Shown: positions 45,697 to 55,415, numbered from the stretch's first letter. The stretch is 64,000 nt of DNA from Thalassobium sp. (GCA_002733205.1 NVUW01000009.1:1-64000), one strand, 5' to 3'. Translations and numbers: made by a program. The notes: a model not told the origin generated them from the sequence alone.

Positions 45697-46608
45697 ATGG
45701 CAATTCAATGGTTCCCAGGGCACATGAACAAAGCCCGCAAGAAAATCAGCGAAGCGATGCCGGACATCGACATCGTGGTCGAGGTTCTTGACGCCCGCCT
45801 GCCCTATTCCAGCACCAACCCGATGGTTGACGAGCTGCGCGGCGATAAAACCTGCATCAAGGTACTGAACAAGGCCGATCTGGCCGACCCTAAGGTCACT
45901 CAGCAGTGGGTCGATTACTTTGGCAAACAGCACAATACCCAGGCCATTCCGTTGGTTGCGGAAGACCGCAATCAGGTTAAAAAGCTGATTGCTTTGTGCA
46001 AAAAACTGGGTAGCTCCCGACTGGAGAAAAAACTCTCGATCCGGGTGATGATCATGGGCATTCCCAACGTCGGTAAGTCCACCCTGATCAACGCACTGGC
46101 CGGGCGCTACATCGCCAAAACCGGTAATGAGCCGGCGGTGACCAAATCCAATCAGATGATTGATCTGAAAAACGGCATCATTCTGTCCGATACGCCGGGA
46201 ATTCTCTGGCCAAAATTTGAGAACGAACACAGCGGCTACCGTCTGGCCGCCAGTGGTGCCGTCAAAGATACCGCCATGGAATACACCGATGTGGCGACCT
46301 ATGCACTGGGTTATCTGCTCGACCAGTACAGTACTGAGCTGTCGGCACGTTTTCGCTTTAAGGAATTACCGGCCACAGCCTCTGAAGCCCTGAGCACCAT
46401 TGCTGCCAAACGCGGTTGTCTGAGACCCGGTGGCATTGCCGATTTGCACAAAGCCGCGGAGTTGTGCCTGCATGAGTTGCGGGCGGGAAAGATTGGCCGG
46501 ATTACGTTGGAGAACCCGGCCATTGTCGAACAGGAACTGGCTGAAATTGAAGAGCGCCGTCTGGAAGCACTCAGACTTCTTGAAGAATCGCCTGATAAAC
46601 CTGCGTAA
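45697..46608 (+). CDS. ylqF: Ribosome biogenesis GTPase (YlqF/RbgA)
   Basis: 303 residues from MAIQWFPGHMNKARKKISEA. Circularly permuted GTPase: G4 (LNKADLAD) precedes G1 (GIPNVGKSTLIN) and G3 (SDTPGILWP). C-terminal helical domain binds the 50S precursor. Its last 38 bp overlap the converging DUF695-like gene. Confidence 0.93.
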   Translation: MAIQWFPGHMNKARKKISEAMPDIDIVVEVLDARLPYSSTNPMVDELRGDKTCIKVLNKADLADPKVTQQWVDYFGKQHNTQAIPLVAEDRNQVKKLIALCKKLGSSRLEKKLSIRVMIMGIPNVGKSTLINALAGRYIAKTGNEPAVTKSNQMIDLKNGIILSDTPGILWPKFENEHSGYRLAASGAVKDTAMEYTDVATYALGYLLDQYSTELSARFRFKELPATASEALSTIAAKRGCLRPGGIADLHKAAELCLHELRAGKIGRITLENPAIVEQELAEIEERRLEALRLLEESPDKPA

Positions 46609-47008
46609 AGGTCTGCCACTGAGGGTCTTCGTCCGCCACCACTTCGATCGGGTATAAACCCTCGGCGGTGGGAATACGGTCAAGGCCCTCTTTCAACAGC
46701 TCAATGTCTTTGCAGTAAATAATCCACTGACACACTCCGGCATGGGTAATCACCATCGCCACCAGAGCATTTTCACCGGGCTCAAGTTTATTTTGCAGGT
46801 GCTCACCAAAGATCAGAATTTTGCCCTGCTCGCCTAAGCTGGGAAAGCCGGTACTGTCATCAACACTGCCGGCGTTCCAGGCAATCTGCACGCACAGCGG
46901 GTAAGATTCCGACTCGCGGGCAAGCTCCCAGTCTTCACGGTACTGAATGCTGATGGGCTTGTCGTTCAGACTACCGCCAGCCCGGACCCAACGGTTGTTC
47001 GCCAGCAT
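46571..47008 (-). CDS. DUF695-like hypothetical protein
   Basis: 145 residues. RESESYPLCVQIAWNAGSVD, GFPSLGEQGKILIFGEHLQN and ALVAMVITHAGVCQWIIYCKD resemble the DUF695 family. No catalytic motif. Convergent overlap with ylqF. Confidence 0.7.
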   Translation of the reverse strand: MLANNRWVRAGGSLNDKPISIQYREDWELARESESYPLCVQIAWNAGSVDDSTGFPSLGEQGKILIFGEHLQNKLEPGENALVAMVITHAGVCQWIIYCKDIELLKEGLDRIPTAEGLYPIEVVADEDPQWQTFTQVYQAILQEV

Positions 47009-47090
47009 GGCTTATTCCTTTTTGTTTGGTTGCATTCAGACTAATAGAAATCGGTGCAAATGCCAAAAAGTCATTGCCGTCAGCCCCCTC

Positions 47091-47978
47091 TCAAAGCAGG
47101 TTTAATGGCAATTTGAGATACGCCACACCATTCTCTTCGGCCTGAGGGAATGCTCCGGCTCGGATATTCACCTGCAATGACGGCAAAATAAGCCGCGGCA
47201 TATCCAGGCCCGCATCACGTTCCGTGCGCATCTGAATGAAATCCGTCTCACTGATACCGGCTTTTACATGGATATTGTCAGCCCGCTGCTCCGCTACCGT
47301 AACAGCCGAACAAACCGGCCGCTCAGACGGCGGATAGTCATGACATAAATGCAGCACCGTCGTTTCCGGCAGCGACAACAAACGCTGTACCGACTGATAG
47401 AGCGTCGCCGCATCACCACCGGGAAAATCACAGCGGGCAGTGCCCACATCAGGCATAAACAACGTATCGCCAACAAACACATCCTGCTGGTTGACCCGAT
47501 AGCTGACACAGGCTGGCGTATGGCCGGGTGTGGCCAATACATCAATGTTGCTGTCACCCAACGGCAAACGGTCGCCGTCGCTGACCAGCTGGTCAAACTG
47601 ACGACCATCGGCGACAAAGCGCTCATCTTCATTGAAAATTTTCTTAAAGGTACCCTGCACCTGACGGATGTCAGCGCCAATCACAATCTGCGCGTTACTG
47701 TGCTGGCGAATGTAATCAGCGGCGGTCAGATGATCGGCATGTGCGTGGGTTTCCAGCACATAGTTCAGCGTCAGCGACTGCTGTGCGACCTGAGCCAGAA
47801 TATCGTCAATAAACGGAGTACTGGTACGCCCGGACTTCTGATCGAAGTCGAGCACCGGGTCGATAATGGCGGCCTGACCCGTGGCTTTATCCGTTAACAG
47901 ATAAGTAAAGGTGGACGTATCTGCGTGGAAAAAACTGTCGATGCGGATGGTTGCATCATCATTTGGCTGGCGGGTCAT
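47091..47978 (-). CDS. MBL-fold hydrolase, persulfide-dioxygenase/BlH-like
   Basis: 295 residues. Metal motif HAHADH (LETHAHADHLTAADYI), GHTPACVSYRV, GDTLFMPDVGTARCDFPGG and HLCHDYPP. The C-terminal NIHVKAGISETDFIQMRTERD is typical of the BigR-regulated BlH branch, which oxidises glutathione persulfide during sulfide detoxification. Divergent from a BigR-like regulator and followed on the other side by a SulP transporter. Confidence 0.87.
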   Translation of the reverse strand: MTRQPNDDATIRIDSFFHADTSTFTYLLTDKATGQAAIIDPVLDFDQKSGRTSTPFIDDILAQVAQQSLTLNYVLETHAHADHLTAADYIRQHSNAQIVIGADIRQVQGTFKKIFNEDERFVADGRQFDQLVSDGDRLPLGDSNIDVLATPGHTPACVSYRVNQQDVFVGDTLFMPDVGTARCDFPGGDAATLYQSVQRLLSLPETTVLHLCHDYPPSERPVCSAVTVAEQRADNIHVKAGISETDFIQMRTERDAGLDMPRLILPSLQVNIRAGAFPQAEENGVAYLKLPLNLL

Positions 47979-48079
47979 TGTTACCTCCGGCGATATGAAT
48001 TTAGCGTGATTATATTAGCATATTCTTATTTAGCAATATTTGATATACACTTTAAAAAGCGTAGCCCGGAAGACAAACC
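47979..48079. promoter_or_regulatory. AT-rich divergent promoter of the BlH/BigR-like pair
   Basis: ATTATATTAGCATATTCTTA and ATTTAGCAATATTTGATATA form an AT-rich, partly repeated (TTAGCA) region between the genes, as expected for an ArsR-family operator. Confidence 0.45.
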
Positions 48080-48436
48080 ATGATCAATCACGATGCCCTC
48101 GACCATCATCGTCAGGATGCCGTCCGCCTGCTTAAGGCTTTGGCCAACGAGCACCGCCTGACCATTCTGTGCTGCCTGCGTCATGGTGAAATTTCAGTCA
48201 GTGAACTGACCAGTCGTCTGCCTCTGAGCCAGTCGGCGCTATCCCAGCATCTGGCCTGGCTGCGCAGCGAACATCTGGTACATACCCGCCGCAGCGCCCA
48301 AAATGTCTATTATCAGCTCAGTGACGATAAAGCCGAGCGGATTATTAATGTACTGAATGGCCTGTATTGCGATACCACACCCAAGACAACACCACCTGCC
48401 GCCTCTCAGGAGACCACGTTGCATGCGCCTGACTAA
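48080..48436 (+). CDS. ArsR/SmtB-family regulator, BigR/SqrR-like
   Basis: 118 residues. Winged helix with ALANEHRLTILCCLRHGEISV, LPLSQSALSQHLAWLRSEHL and VYYQLSD. Cys in ILCC and the LYCDT Cys match the two-cysteine persulfide switch of BigR/SqrR; the metal motif CVC of ArsR is missing. Likely represses the divergent MBL hydrolase and the overlapping SulP gene. Confidence 0.87.
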   Translation: MINHDALDHHRQDAVRLLKALANEHRLTILCCLRHGEISVSELTSRLPLSQSALSQHLAWLRSEHLVHTRRSAQNVYYQLSDDKAERIINVLNGLYCDTTPKTTPPAASQETTLHAPD

Positions 48437-50141
48437 CACTCTGTCGGGTTATCAGCGCCGCTGGCTGATGTCCGACATTACGGCCGGACTGGTCGTTGCA
48501 GCGCTGATTACCCCACAAGCCATGGCCTACGCGCTGCTGGCCGGGATGCCTCCACAAGCCGGGCTGTACGCCGCCCTGTTGCCGGTGCTGGCGTACGCGC
48601 TGCTGGGCAGCAGCCCCATTCTGGCCGTAGGCCCGGTGGCGGTTATTTCCCTGATGACCTTTGAGGCACTGCACAACGCTGCAACGCCCGGCAGCGCTGA
48701 ATACCTGAGCATGGCCAGTGCGCTGGCACTGCTAACCGGCTTGTGGCTGTTATTGTTTTATCTGATTGATCTGGGACGCTGGACCACGTTTATCAGCCAT
48801 TCGGTGATTTCTGCCTTTACCAGCGCAACCGCCATTCTGATTGTCGTCAGCCAGTTAAAATACATTACCGGCATTCCGCTACCCGGTGGCAGCTCACTGT
48901 GGCAAACCGCAACGCATCTCAGCAACGACTATCCGCAATGGCAACCGGAAGCGGTAGCCATTGCGCTGGCGGCGCTGCTGCTGCTGTACAGCTGGCAATG
49001 GCTGATTCCGAAAATCACCTGCCGCCTGCCACTCTGGCTCAGCAGTCTGCTGAATAAAGCCGGGCCACTGGCTGCGGTTGCAATGGGCATTGCCGTCGTT
49101 CAGGCCGTGACACCGACCATTGCCACTATTGGTGAATTACCCGCGGGCCTGCCAGTGCTGGCTCTGCCTGCACTGACCATTGATCAATGGCAAACGCTGC
49201 TGCCGGCGGCGGCGGTTATCGCCCTGATTGGCTATCTGTCGAGTCTTTCGGTGGCGGAAGCGCTCGCGCCACTGCCGGATAGCAACTCAGCCGCCAACGC
49301 GGAACCATCCACGCCGCCGCGCTTACGCACCAATCAGGAGCTGCTGGCCTTAGGCATCGCCAATTTAGCCGCTGCCATCAGTCAGGCTTTCCCGGTGGCC
49401 GGTGGCTTTGGCCGCAGTGTGGTGAACCGCGCAGCAGGCGCCCGCACGCAGCTAGCCAGTATCATTACAGTCGTATTGGTTGCGCTGGTTTGCCTGTTTG
49501 CCAGCCGGCTGTTTATGGATCTTCCTTACGCGGTTCTGGCAGTCATTATTGTCAGCGCGGTGCTGCCCCTAATCAGCTTCAGCGACGCCCGGCGCGCCTG
49601 GCATTTTCAGAAAAGTGACGGACTGGTATGGCTAACCACCTTTACCGCCGTGTTGGCAGCGGGTGCGGTCGATGGCATTTTACTCGGCATGGTGCTGTCG
49701 CTGGTGCTGTACCTGCGCCGCTCCAGCGAGCCTCATATTGCCGAAATCGGCCGGGTCGGAGACAGTGACCATTTCCGCAATGTCAAACGCCATCAGGTGA
49801 CCACCAGCACGCAGGTACTGATGATCCGTATTGATGAAAATCTGTATTTTGCCAACGGTCAGTATCTGGAGGATGTTATTCGCCAGCGCCTGCAAAGTGG
49901 CGGGCACATCCGCCATGTGGTTCTGGTCGGCAGCGCCATCAACCATATCGATTTCAGTGGGTTTGAAACCCTGCAACACTTACTCAGAGAACTGCGCAAG
50001 CAGCACATTCAGCTGCATCTGGCTGAAGTTAAAGGTCCGGTCATGGATCAGCTGGGTAAAACCAATCTGCTGGAAGAACTTGCCCCGGGCCAGGTATTTT
50101 TTACCGCCAGTGAGGCATTGCGCACCCTGGCAGACTGCTGA
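48423..50141 (+). CDS. SulP-family anion transporter with STAS domain
   Basis: 572 residues from the ATG at 48423, overlapping the regulator's last 14 bases. The SulP signature (DITAGLVVAALITPQAMAYALL) and helices run to ~430; then the C-terminal STAS domain (~450-570: VLMIRIDENLYFANGQYLED, HVVLVGSAINHIDFSGFETL). Probably imports or exports sulfate-like anions; coupling to a persulfide regulator suggests sulfate/sulfite export from sulfide oxidation. Confidence 0.9.
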   Translation: MRLTNTLSGYQRRWLMSDITAGLVVAALITPQAMAYALLAGMPPQAGLYAALLPVLAYALLGSSPILAVGPVAVISLMTFEALHNAATPGSAEYLSMASALALLTGLWLLLFYLIDLGRWTTFISHSVISAFTSATAILIVVSQLKYITGIPLPGGSSLWQTATHLSNDYPQWQPEAVAIALAALLLLYSWQWLIPKITCRLPLWLSSLLNKAGPLAAVAMGIAVVQAVTPTIATIGELPAGLPVLALPALTIDQWQTLLPAAAVIALIGYLSSLSVAEALAPLPDSNSAANAEPSTPPRLRTNQELLALGIANLAAAISQAFPVAGGFGRSVVNRAAGARTQLASIITVVLVALVCLFASRLFMDLPYAVLAVIIVSAVLPLISFSDARRAWHFQKSDGLVWLTTFTAVLAAGAVDGILLGMVLSLVLYLRRSSEPHIAEIGRVGDSDHFRNVKRHQVTTSTQVLMIRIDENLYFANGQYLEDVIRQRLQSGGHIRHVVLVGSAINHIDFSGFETLQHLLRELRKQHIQLHLAEVKGPVMDQLGKTNLLEELAPGQVFFTASEALRTLADC

Positions 50142-50160
50142 AATCATGAGCGGAAGGATA

Positions 50161-50403
50161 ATGAGTATGAAACAACCAACCTCAGAGCAACCCTGTCAGA
50201 ATGCCGCACCCTGCCAGAATGCCAATACCAGCCCCACGGACGATGTAGCGCCCCCTAACCCTGCTGAAAACGCGGGTGAACCGGTTGATGAACGAACGGA
50301 CGGACGCCGTTACGAAGTCCAGCCGCAACGCGACGGTGCGCGCTTACGGGTTCGCTACCGCGAAGGTACAACCCGCAGCGGCGCCTGCCGTCTTTGCCGC
50401 TGA
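50161..50403 (+). CDS. Small hypothetical protein
   Basis: 80 residues from the ATG at 50161 (GGAAGGATA upstream). Low-complexity N-terminus with CQNAAPCQNA repeats, Pro/Glu/Asn-rich middle, basic C-terminus RYREGTTRSGACRLCR. Four Cys in two pairs could bind a metal. No family recognised. Confidence 0.45.
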   Translation: MSMKQPTSEQPCQNAAPCQNANTSPTDDVAPPNPAENAGEPVDERTDGRRYEVQPQRDGARLRVRYREGTTRSGACRLCR

Positions 50404-50500
50404 TCCCCAGTCTCAGGGGTTAAACCCCTAATAACTGCAGGTTAATTTCTCTTTGCTCACAGGCTATGATGCCTGCCCTGCTATGTGACGGAGCCTGTTT

Positions 50501-50983
50501 ATGATTCTGACTTACAGCCTGATGATTCTGGGTCTGTTGATTATCGCCCTGCTGGCTGGCTATGCCTGGCATCTGACCCGCAAGGTCAACGCAGTAAAAC
50601 AGCGCCAGCAGGAGGAAGAAGCTCAGGCCGCCCTGCAATTGCGTAACCGCCAACTGGAACTGTTGCAGGATATCCGCTTTATCGCCCGCTCCGTACTCGA
50701 CGAGCAATGCGAAATTACCGAAGGCGTGCTGCGCATTCAGTACCTGCTGTCGGCCCTGGACCCGACGGTATGGGAGCAGGATGAACTGCGCGCCGTACGC
50801 AGCCATTACCAGTCAACAGCATCGATGCCTATTCTGGATGCCTACAAACAGCTGCCCCGCAAAGAACAGTTCAAACTGGATCAACAACGCTGGGCTCTGG
50901 AAAAAGAAAACCAACCGGTCATTGAACGCGAACTGCGTTGGCTGGTCAGTTATTCTTTCCCTGCCGTCACGCTGATCCAGTGA
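50501..50983 (+). CDS. DUF2489-domain membrane protein
   Basis: 160 residues. N-terminal helix (LGLLIIALLAGYAWHL), coiled-coil (VNAVKQRQQEEEAQAALQLR), then DIRFIARSVLDEQCEITEGVLRI, the DUF2489 signature. Cytoplasmic domain; function unknown. Confidence 0.8.
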   Translation: MILTYSLMILGLLIIALLAGYAWHLTRKVNAVKQRQQEEEAQAALQLRNRQLELLQDIRFIARSVLDEQCEITEGVLRIQYLLSALDPTVWEQDELRAVRSHYQSTASMPILDAYKQLPRKEQFKLDQQRWALEKENQPVIERELRWLVSYSFPAVTLIQ

Positions 50984-51028
50984 TTGCATAAAACTCACCA
51001 GCCCGCCAATAAAGACAAGGAGCACACC

Positions 51029-51601
51029 ATGCGTCATCTACTGCTTATTTCTGCCCTGCTGTTCAGCGCGTTCAGCCAGGCCGAATGGACACTGCAACCT
51101 TCTTCTGCACTGACTTTTCTGACCACCAAAAATACTCACCTGACCGAAATACATCACTTCCGCAGCATCAGCGGCAAAGTCAGCGATCAGGGCATGGCCG
51201 AACTGAACATCGATCTGACCAGCATTGATTCCGGCATTCCGGTACGCGATAGCCGCATGCAGGAATTTCTGTTCGAAACCAACCGCTTTAGTCATGCAAC
51301 GTTTAATGCCGTGATTCCTGTCGAAGCGATGAATAAAGCGCGCAACGGTGCCAGCCAGACGCTGGATCTGAAAGGCACGCTGATGCTGCATGGTAACGAG
51401 GAAGAAGTAACGGTGCCCGTGCTGATTGTTCCGGCACAGGATAAAAGCGTGGTCATCACCAGCCTGCAACCAGTATTGGTGCATGCGGACAGTTTCGCCC
51501 TGACCGCCGGCATTCAGAAATTGCGCGATATTGCCAAGCTGGAACGTATCGCCGAGGTGGTGCCGGTCAGCTTCAGCCTGACCTTCAGCCCTGCGCAATA
51601 A
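51029..51601 (+). CDS. YceI-family periplasmic protein
   Basis: 190 residues from the ATG at 51029 (AAGGAG upstream) with signal peptide ending FSQA. YceI lipocalin-like fold: SSALTFLTTKNTHLTEIHHF, GMAELNIDLTSIDSGIPVRD, NRFSHATFNAVI, LKGTLMLHGNEEEVTVPVLI. Binds isoprenoid-type lipids in relatives. Confidence 0.9.
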   Translation: MRHLLLISALLFSAFSQAEWTLQPSSALTFLTTKNTHLTEIHHFRSISGKVSDQGMAELNIDLTSIDSGIPVRDSRMQEFLFETNRFSHATFNAVIPVEAMNKARNGASQTLDLKGTLMLHGNEEEVTVPVLIVPAQDKSVVITSLQPVLVHADSFALTAGIQKLRDIAKLERIAEVVPVSFSLTFSPAQ

Positions 51602-51646
51602 TCCGCAGAGCCGTTATAACCCTGCCGCCGCGAACCCGCGGCGGCA

Positions 51647-51868
51647 TTAACCTTTGGCACGCTGCTTTGCCTGTTTCAGCAGCTGTTCGATATCGTTAAC
51701 GGTATCATTCATGGCCGTCATCACCACGGTATTCAGTGCCGATTCAATCAATACCTCCAGACTGCCAAAGTGGTAATCGCCAATAGCATCCGCCAGCCCC
51801 TTATCGAGATCACTGCGGAAATTCTGCACGATCTTTTGTGCGTGTTTACGGTGCGGTCTGTCCTGCAT
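51647..51868 (-). CDS. Small helical hypothetical protein
   Basis: 73 residues, mostly helical (IVQNFRSDLDKGLADAIGDY, ALNTVVMTAMNDTVNDIEQL), basic ends. Next to ppk2 in the same orientation, ~30 bp after it. No family recognised. Confidence 0.55.
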   Translation of the reverse strand: MQDRPHRKHAQKIVQNFRSDLDKGLADAIGDYHFGSLEVLIESALNTVVMTAMNDTVNDIEQLLKQAKQRAKG

Positions 51869-51898
51869 ATCGAGTCTCGGTTCATTAAAGGTTACGCC

Positions 51899-52747
51899 CT
51901 AGCAGTCCATAGACTGAGTAGCAGGCTGAATGATCAGTGGGTCAGGCGTCAGATCTAAAGATGTGGATTTATTGGTATAATCCAGCTGATTCAAAACATG
52001 GCGCATCGCATTCAGACGCGCGCGCTTTTTGTCATCCGAGCGCACCACCGTCCAGGGCGCATCCAGATGATTAGTGTAATAAAACATCGCCTCTTTGGCT
52101 TCGGTGTAGTCATCCCATTTATCCAGCGATGCCAGATCAATCGGGCTTAATTTCCACTGTTTTAACGGGTCTACCTGGCGGCTCTGAAAGCGTTGTAACT
52201 GCTCCTGACGGCTGACAGAAAACCAGAATTTCACCACACGGATGCCGGAACGTACCAGCATCCGTTCCAGCTCCGGCACTTCGCGCATAAACTCCAGATA
52301 TTCGCTGTTGCTGCAAAATCCCATCACCCGCTCCACACCGGCCCGGTTGTACCAGGAGCGGTCAAACATCACGATTTCGCCCGCCGCCGGTAAGTGCTGA
52401 ACATAACGCTGAAAATACCATTGGGTGCGTTCGCTATCACTGGGCTTTTCCAGTGCCACAACGTGAGCGCCACGCGGATTCAGATGTTCCATAAAGCGTT
52501 TAATGGTTCCGCCTTTACCTGCGGCATCACGTCCCTCAAACAGCAGAACAATTTTCTGACCGGTTTCTTTGACCCAGCTCTGCATTTTTAACAGCTCAAT
52601 CTGCAGACTCTGTTTTTCCTGTTCATAGCGTTCGCGGGTCATCCGCTCACCGTAGGGCAAATGCAGGGTTTTCCCCGGCTCGGCCTGTTCAGCTTTTTTA
52701 TCCGCCGGAATGATCAAAGGAAATGAGTGAGAAGCGGAATCAGACAT
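51899..52747 (-). CDS. ppk2: Polyphosphate kinase 2
   Basis: 282 residues. Walker A in VLLFEGRDAAGKGGTIKRFM, Walker B region EIVMFDRSWYNRAGVERVMGF, lid SREEQ-like (SVSRQEQLQRFQSR), and CPWTVVRSDDKKRARLNAM-type region (here APWTVVRSDDKK). Uses polyphosphate to phosphorylate nucleotides. Length and motifs fit class I PPK2 (NDP to NTP). Confidence 0.93.
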   Translation of the reverse strand: MSDSASHSFPLIIPADKKAEQAEPGKTLHLPYGERMTRERYEQEKQSLQIELLKMQSWVKETGQKIVLLFEGRDAAGKGGTIKRFMEHLNPRGAHVVALEKPSDSERTQWYFQRYVQHLPAAGEIVMFDRSWYNRAGVERVMGFCSNSEYLEFMREVPELERMLVRSGIRVVKFWFSVSRQEQLQRFQSRQVDPLKQWKLSPIDLASLDKWDDYTEAKEAMFYYTNHLDAPWTVVRSDDKKRARLNAMRHVLNQLDYTNKSTSLDLTPDPLIIQPATQSMDC

Positions 52748-52810
52748 GACACCTCCAATAGAAGCAAAATAAGACTCTAGCCGAATCTGAGTGGCGGCTT
52801 TTGATGCTTG

Positions 52811-53806
52811 TCACTGTTCGGCACTGATAAAAGAATCACGGCCATTGCGCTTGGCCTGATACAGGTAGCTGTCGAGATGATCAATGACCTGCCCCAACTC
52901 AAGGTTCTGATGGGGGCGCGGTGTAATGGAGACAAAGCTGCCGGACGCCGTCATCGGTACCGGCTGCTGCAGGTCGTTATGCACATTCATTGCGTGGATT
53001 GCCTGCTGTACACGTTCAACCACGGCACGCAGCTGATCCGGCTGACAACCGGGCAGCAGCAGCGCAAATTCTTCGCCACCAAGACGGCCGATATGATCGG
53101 TTGGACGCATCACGCTTTTCAGGGTGCGGCATAACGTTTTTAATACCCGGTCACCGGTGCCATGACCATGCACATCATTCACCCGTTTAAAATGGTCAAG
53201 GTCGAGCAGAACCATGGCAAACACATGATACTGTCGCTGCCCGCGCGACCATTCGCGCTGATAGGCACGTTCAAAACCACGACGATTTTCGGCTCCGGTC
53301 AAAGGATCAGTCAGTGCCAGTCGCGCCTGCTCTTCCGATTGCTTGACCATCATCAGACAGGCGGCAATAACCGCCGCCAGATGCTGCATAAAATCGGTGG
53401 CCATACCGCCCTGAAAACGCGTTGGATTCATTGAATACAAACGCAATTGCCCCAGATACACCTCGTTGCGCATTAACGGCAAAGCCAGACCACTTTGCCA
53501 GGGCGGAGGTGGCGCAATCGGGGCGGCATCAATAATGGGAACGCGACTCTGAAACTCGAGCTGATTGAGTAATACGCCCTGTTCCAGATCGAGGGATTGC
53601 AGCATCGCGGCTTTTAATTCGCCGTCAGGGTCGCAAACTTTGAGGGTGGCGGCGTCCAGATCAAACTGAGCGGGTAAGCCATCAAGCAAAAGGGTCAGAA
53701 AATCAAACCAGGTCTGGCAGGACAGCAACTGCAGCTCAAATGCCTGCAGGCGGCGCAACAGCGCTTCATTGCGCCGGGCGTTATCCAGTAATTCCTGTAA
53801 GTCCAC
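52811..53806 (-). CDS. Diguanylate cyclase with DUF484/GAF-like sensor domain
   Basis: 331 residues from a GTG at 53806, chosen because AAGGAGC precedes it and the product then starts VDLQELLDNARRNEALLRRL. N-terminal DUF484-type GAF domain (~1-165), then GGDEF domain (LTDPLTGAENRRGFERAYQR, LLDLDHFKRVNDVHGHGTGD) with active site GGEEF. RPTD five residues before it is the RxxD inhibitory I-site, so c-di-GMP feedback is likely. Confidence 0.9.
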   Translation of the reverse strand: MDLQELLDNARRNEALLRRLQAFELQLLSCQTWFDFLTLLLDGLPAQFDLDAATLKVCDPDGELKAAMLQSLDLEQGVLLNQLEFQSRVPIIDAAPIAPPPPWQSGLALPLMRNEVYLGQLRLYSMNPTRFQGGMATDFMQHLAAVIAACLMMVKQSEEQARLALTDPLTGAENRRGFERAYQREWSRGQRQYHVFAMVLLDLDHFKRVNDVHGHGTGDRVLKTLCRTLKSVMRPTDHIGRLGGEEFALLLPGCQPDQLRAVVERVQQAIHAMNVHNDLQQPVPMTASGSFVSITPRPHQNLELGQVIDHLDSYLYQAKRNGRDSFISAEQ

Positions 53807-53936
53807 TCTGTTACAGCTCCTTATCCGTCCAGAGCAGTATAGATGCTCCCTGCCATTTCGCGTTCCTGGCATGCCGGCGGAAGATAAAAACAGAAACATT
53901 TGCTAAACTGCCGCGCTTTCCATAACCAGTACCGCC

Positions 53937-54782
53937 ATGAATCCATCGGTTTTGATCTTCGACTCCGGCGTCGGAGGACTCAGTATTCTCAGTGAAGTGC
54001 GGCAATTGTTACCGCATCTGTCGCTGTATTATCTGATGGATAACGAAGCATTCCCTTATGGTCTGAAATCGGATGATGAACTCATCCCCCGGGTACTTCA
54101 GGTGTGCACCCGGGCGGTACAGCAGTTACAGCCGGATCTGTTGATCATCGCCTGCAATACGGCCAGCACGCTGACCCTGCCGCAACTGCGTGAACAACTG
54201 GATATACCGGTCGTAGGCGTTGTCCCGGCCATTAAAGTGGCCGCAACCCTTGCAACAAACCAGGCGGCGCTGAGCAACTCCACAACCGGCTGCCATATTG
54301 GTCTGCTGGCCACCCCGGCGACCATTAACCGTACTTACACCGATAACCTGATCCGCGATTTTGCCGGGCATTGCAGCGTGCGTCGCTTTGGCAGCAAAGA
54401 ACTGGTGCAATGGGCTGAGGACTGGATCAGTAAACAGCGTCCGGCGGAATCTCTGTTTGATCATCTGGATGATTGGCTGCAACATCCGGAGCCATTAAGC
54501 CATGTCGTCCTTGGCTGCACCCACTTTCCGTTACTGAAATCGCAGTTGCAGCAGCTATGGCCAGCCATTGAATGGGTTGATTCCGGTAACGCCATCGCCC
54601 GCCGGGTCGCGGATCTGCTGCCACAAGTGGCAGCACCAGCACGGGAAGGCACGGCAACCGCCGTGGCCGACGGCGATTTGCAGTGCTTCTGGACGGATAA
54701 GCACAAGCAACCTGCCGGTGCCATCCGCTATCTCAGCGCGTTGGGATCGCTGAGCCGCTGTGCGGTTTTGCCAGAAAAGTAA
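53937..54782 (+). CDS. murI: Glutamate racemase
   Basis: 281 residues. Catalytic motifs FDSGVGGLSI (Asp/Ser), ACNTAST (first Cys) and GCTHFPLL (second Cys). Supplies D-glutamate for peptidoglycan. Confidence 0.96.
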   Translation: MNPSVLIFDSGVGGLSILSEVRQLLPHLSLYYLMDNEAFPYGLKSDDELIPRVLQVCTRAVQQLQPDLLIIACNTASTLTLPQLREQLDIPVVGVVPAIKVAATLATNQAALSNSTTGCHIGLLATPATINRTYTDNLIRDFAGHCSVRRFGSKELVQWAEDWISKQRPAESLFDHLDDWLQHPEPLSHVVLGCTHFPLLKSQLQQLWPAIEWVDSGNAIARRVADLLPQVAAPAREGTATAVADGDLQCFWTDKHKQPAGAIRYLSALGSLSRCAVLPEK

Positions 54783-54814
54783 AACTTATACAAAAACCTG
54801 TTTGTATAAGTTTT
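54781..54814 (+). terminator. Perfect 14-bp inverted repeat after murI
   Basis: AAAACTTATACAAA and TTTGTATAAGTTTT with a six-base loop, starting within the murI stop codon. An AT-rich hairpin; terminator or regulator site for folE. A second small palindrome (GAGTA AAA TACTC) lies at 54823-54835. Confidence 0.6.
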
Positions 54815-54863
54815 AAAAAATTGAGTAAAATACTCAGGTATTTAAATTAACAACGGTATAGAC

Positions 54864-55415
54864 ATGTCAAATCTAGAATCCCTGTACCAACAGGTTCTGT
54901 CGGAACTGGGCGAAAACGTTGAACGTGAAGGTCTGCTGGATACACCAAAGCGCGCAGCCAAAGCGATGCAATTTCTGACCAGCGGCTACACCACCGACCT
55001 GCATGAAGTGGTCAACAATGCGGTTTTCACCAGTGATAACGATGAAATGGTCGTGGTTCAGGGCATCGAGTTTTACTCCCTGTGCGAGCATCACGTGCTG
55101 CCCTTTATCGGCCGTTGTCACATTGGCTATCTGCCGGATGGCAAAGTACTGGGTCTGTCCAAATTTGCCCGCATCGTTGACATGTTCGGCCGCCGTCTGC
55201 AGATTCAGGAAAACATGACGAAGCAGATTGCTGAAGCCGTACAGGAAGTCACTGGCTGCCGTGGTGTCGGTGTTATCGTTGAAGCACAGCACATGTGCAT
55301 GATGATGCGCGGCGTGCAGAAACAAAATTCCATGATGCGCACATCGGTCATGAAAGGTGATTTCCGTTCTAACGCCGCCACACGCGACGAATTTATGCGC
55401 TTGATTGGCCTCTGA
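54864..55415 (+). CDS. folE: GTP cyclohydrolase I
   Basis: 183 residues. Zinc/active-site motifs [18 protein letters not shown] and [14 protein letters not shown]; ends [15 protein letters not shown]. First step of tetrahydrofolate/queuosine precursor synthesis. Confidence 0.96.
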   Translation: MSNLESLYQQVLSELGENVEREGLLDTPKRAAKAMQFLTSGYTTDLHEVVNNAVFTSDNDEMVVVQGIEFYSLCEHHVLPFIGRCHIGYLPDGKVLGLSKFARIVDMFGRRLQIQENMTKQIAEAVQEVTGCRGVGVIVEAQHMCMMMRGVQKQNSMMRTSVMKGDFRSNAATRDEFMRLIGL

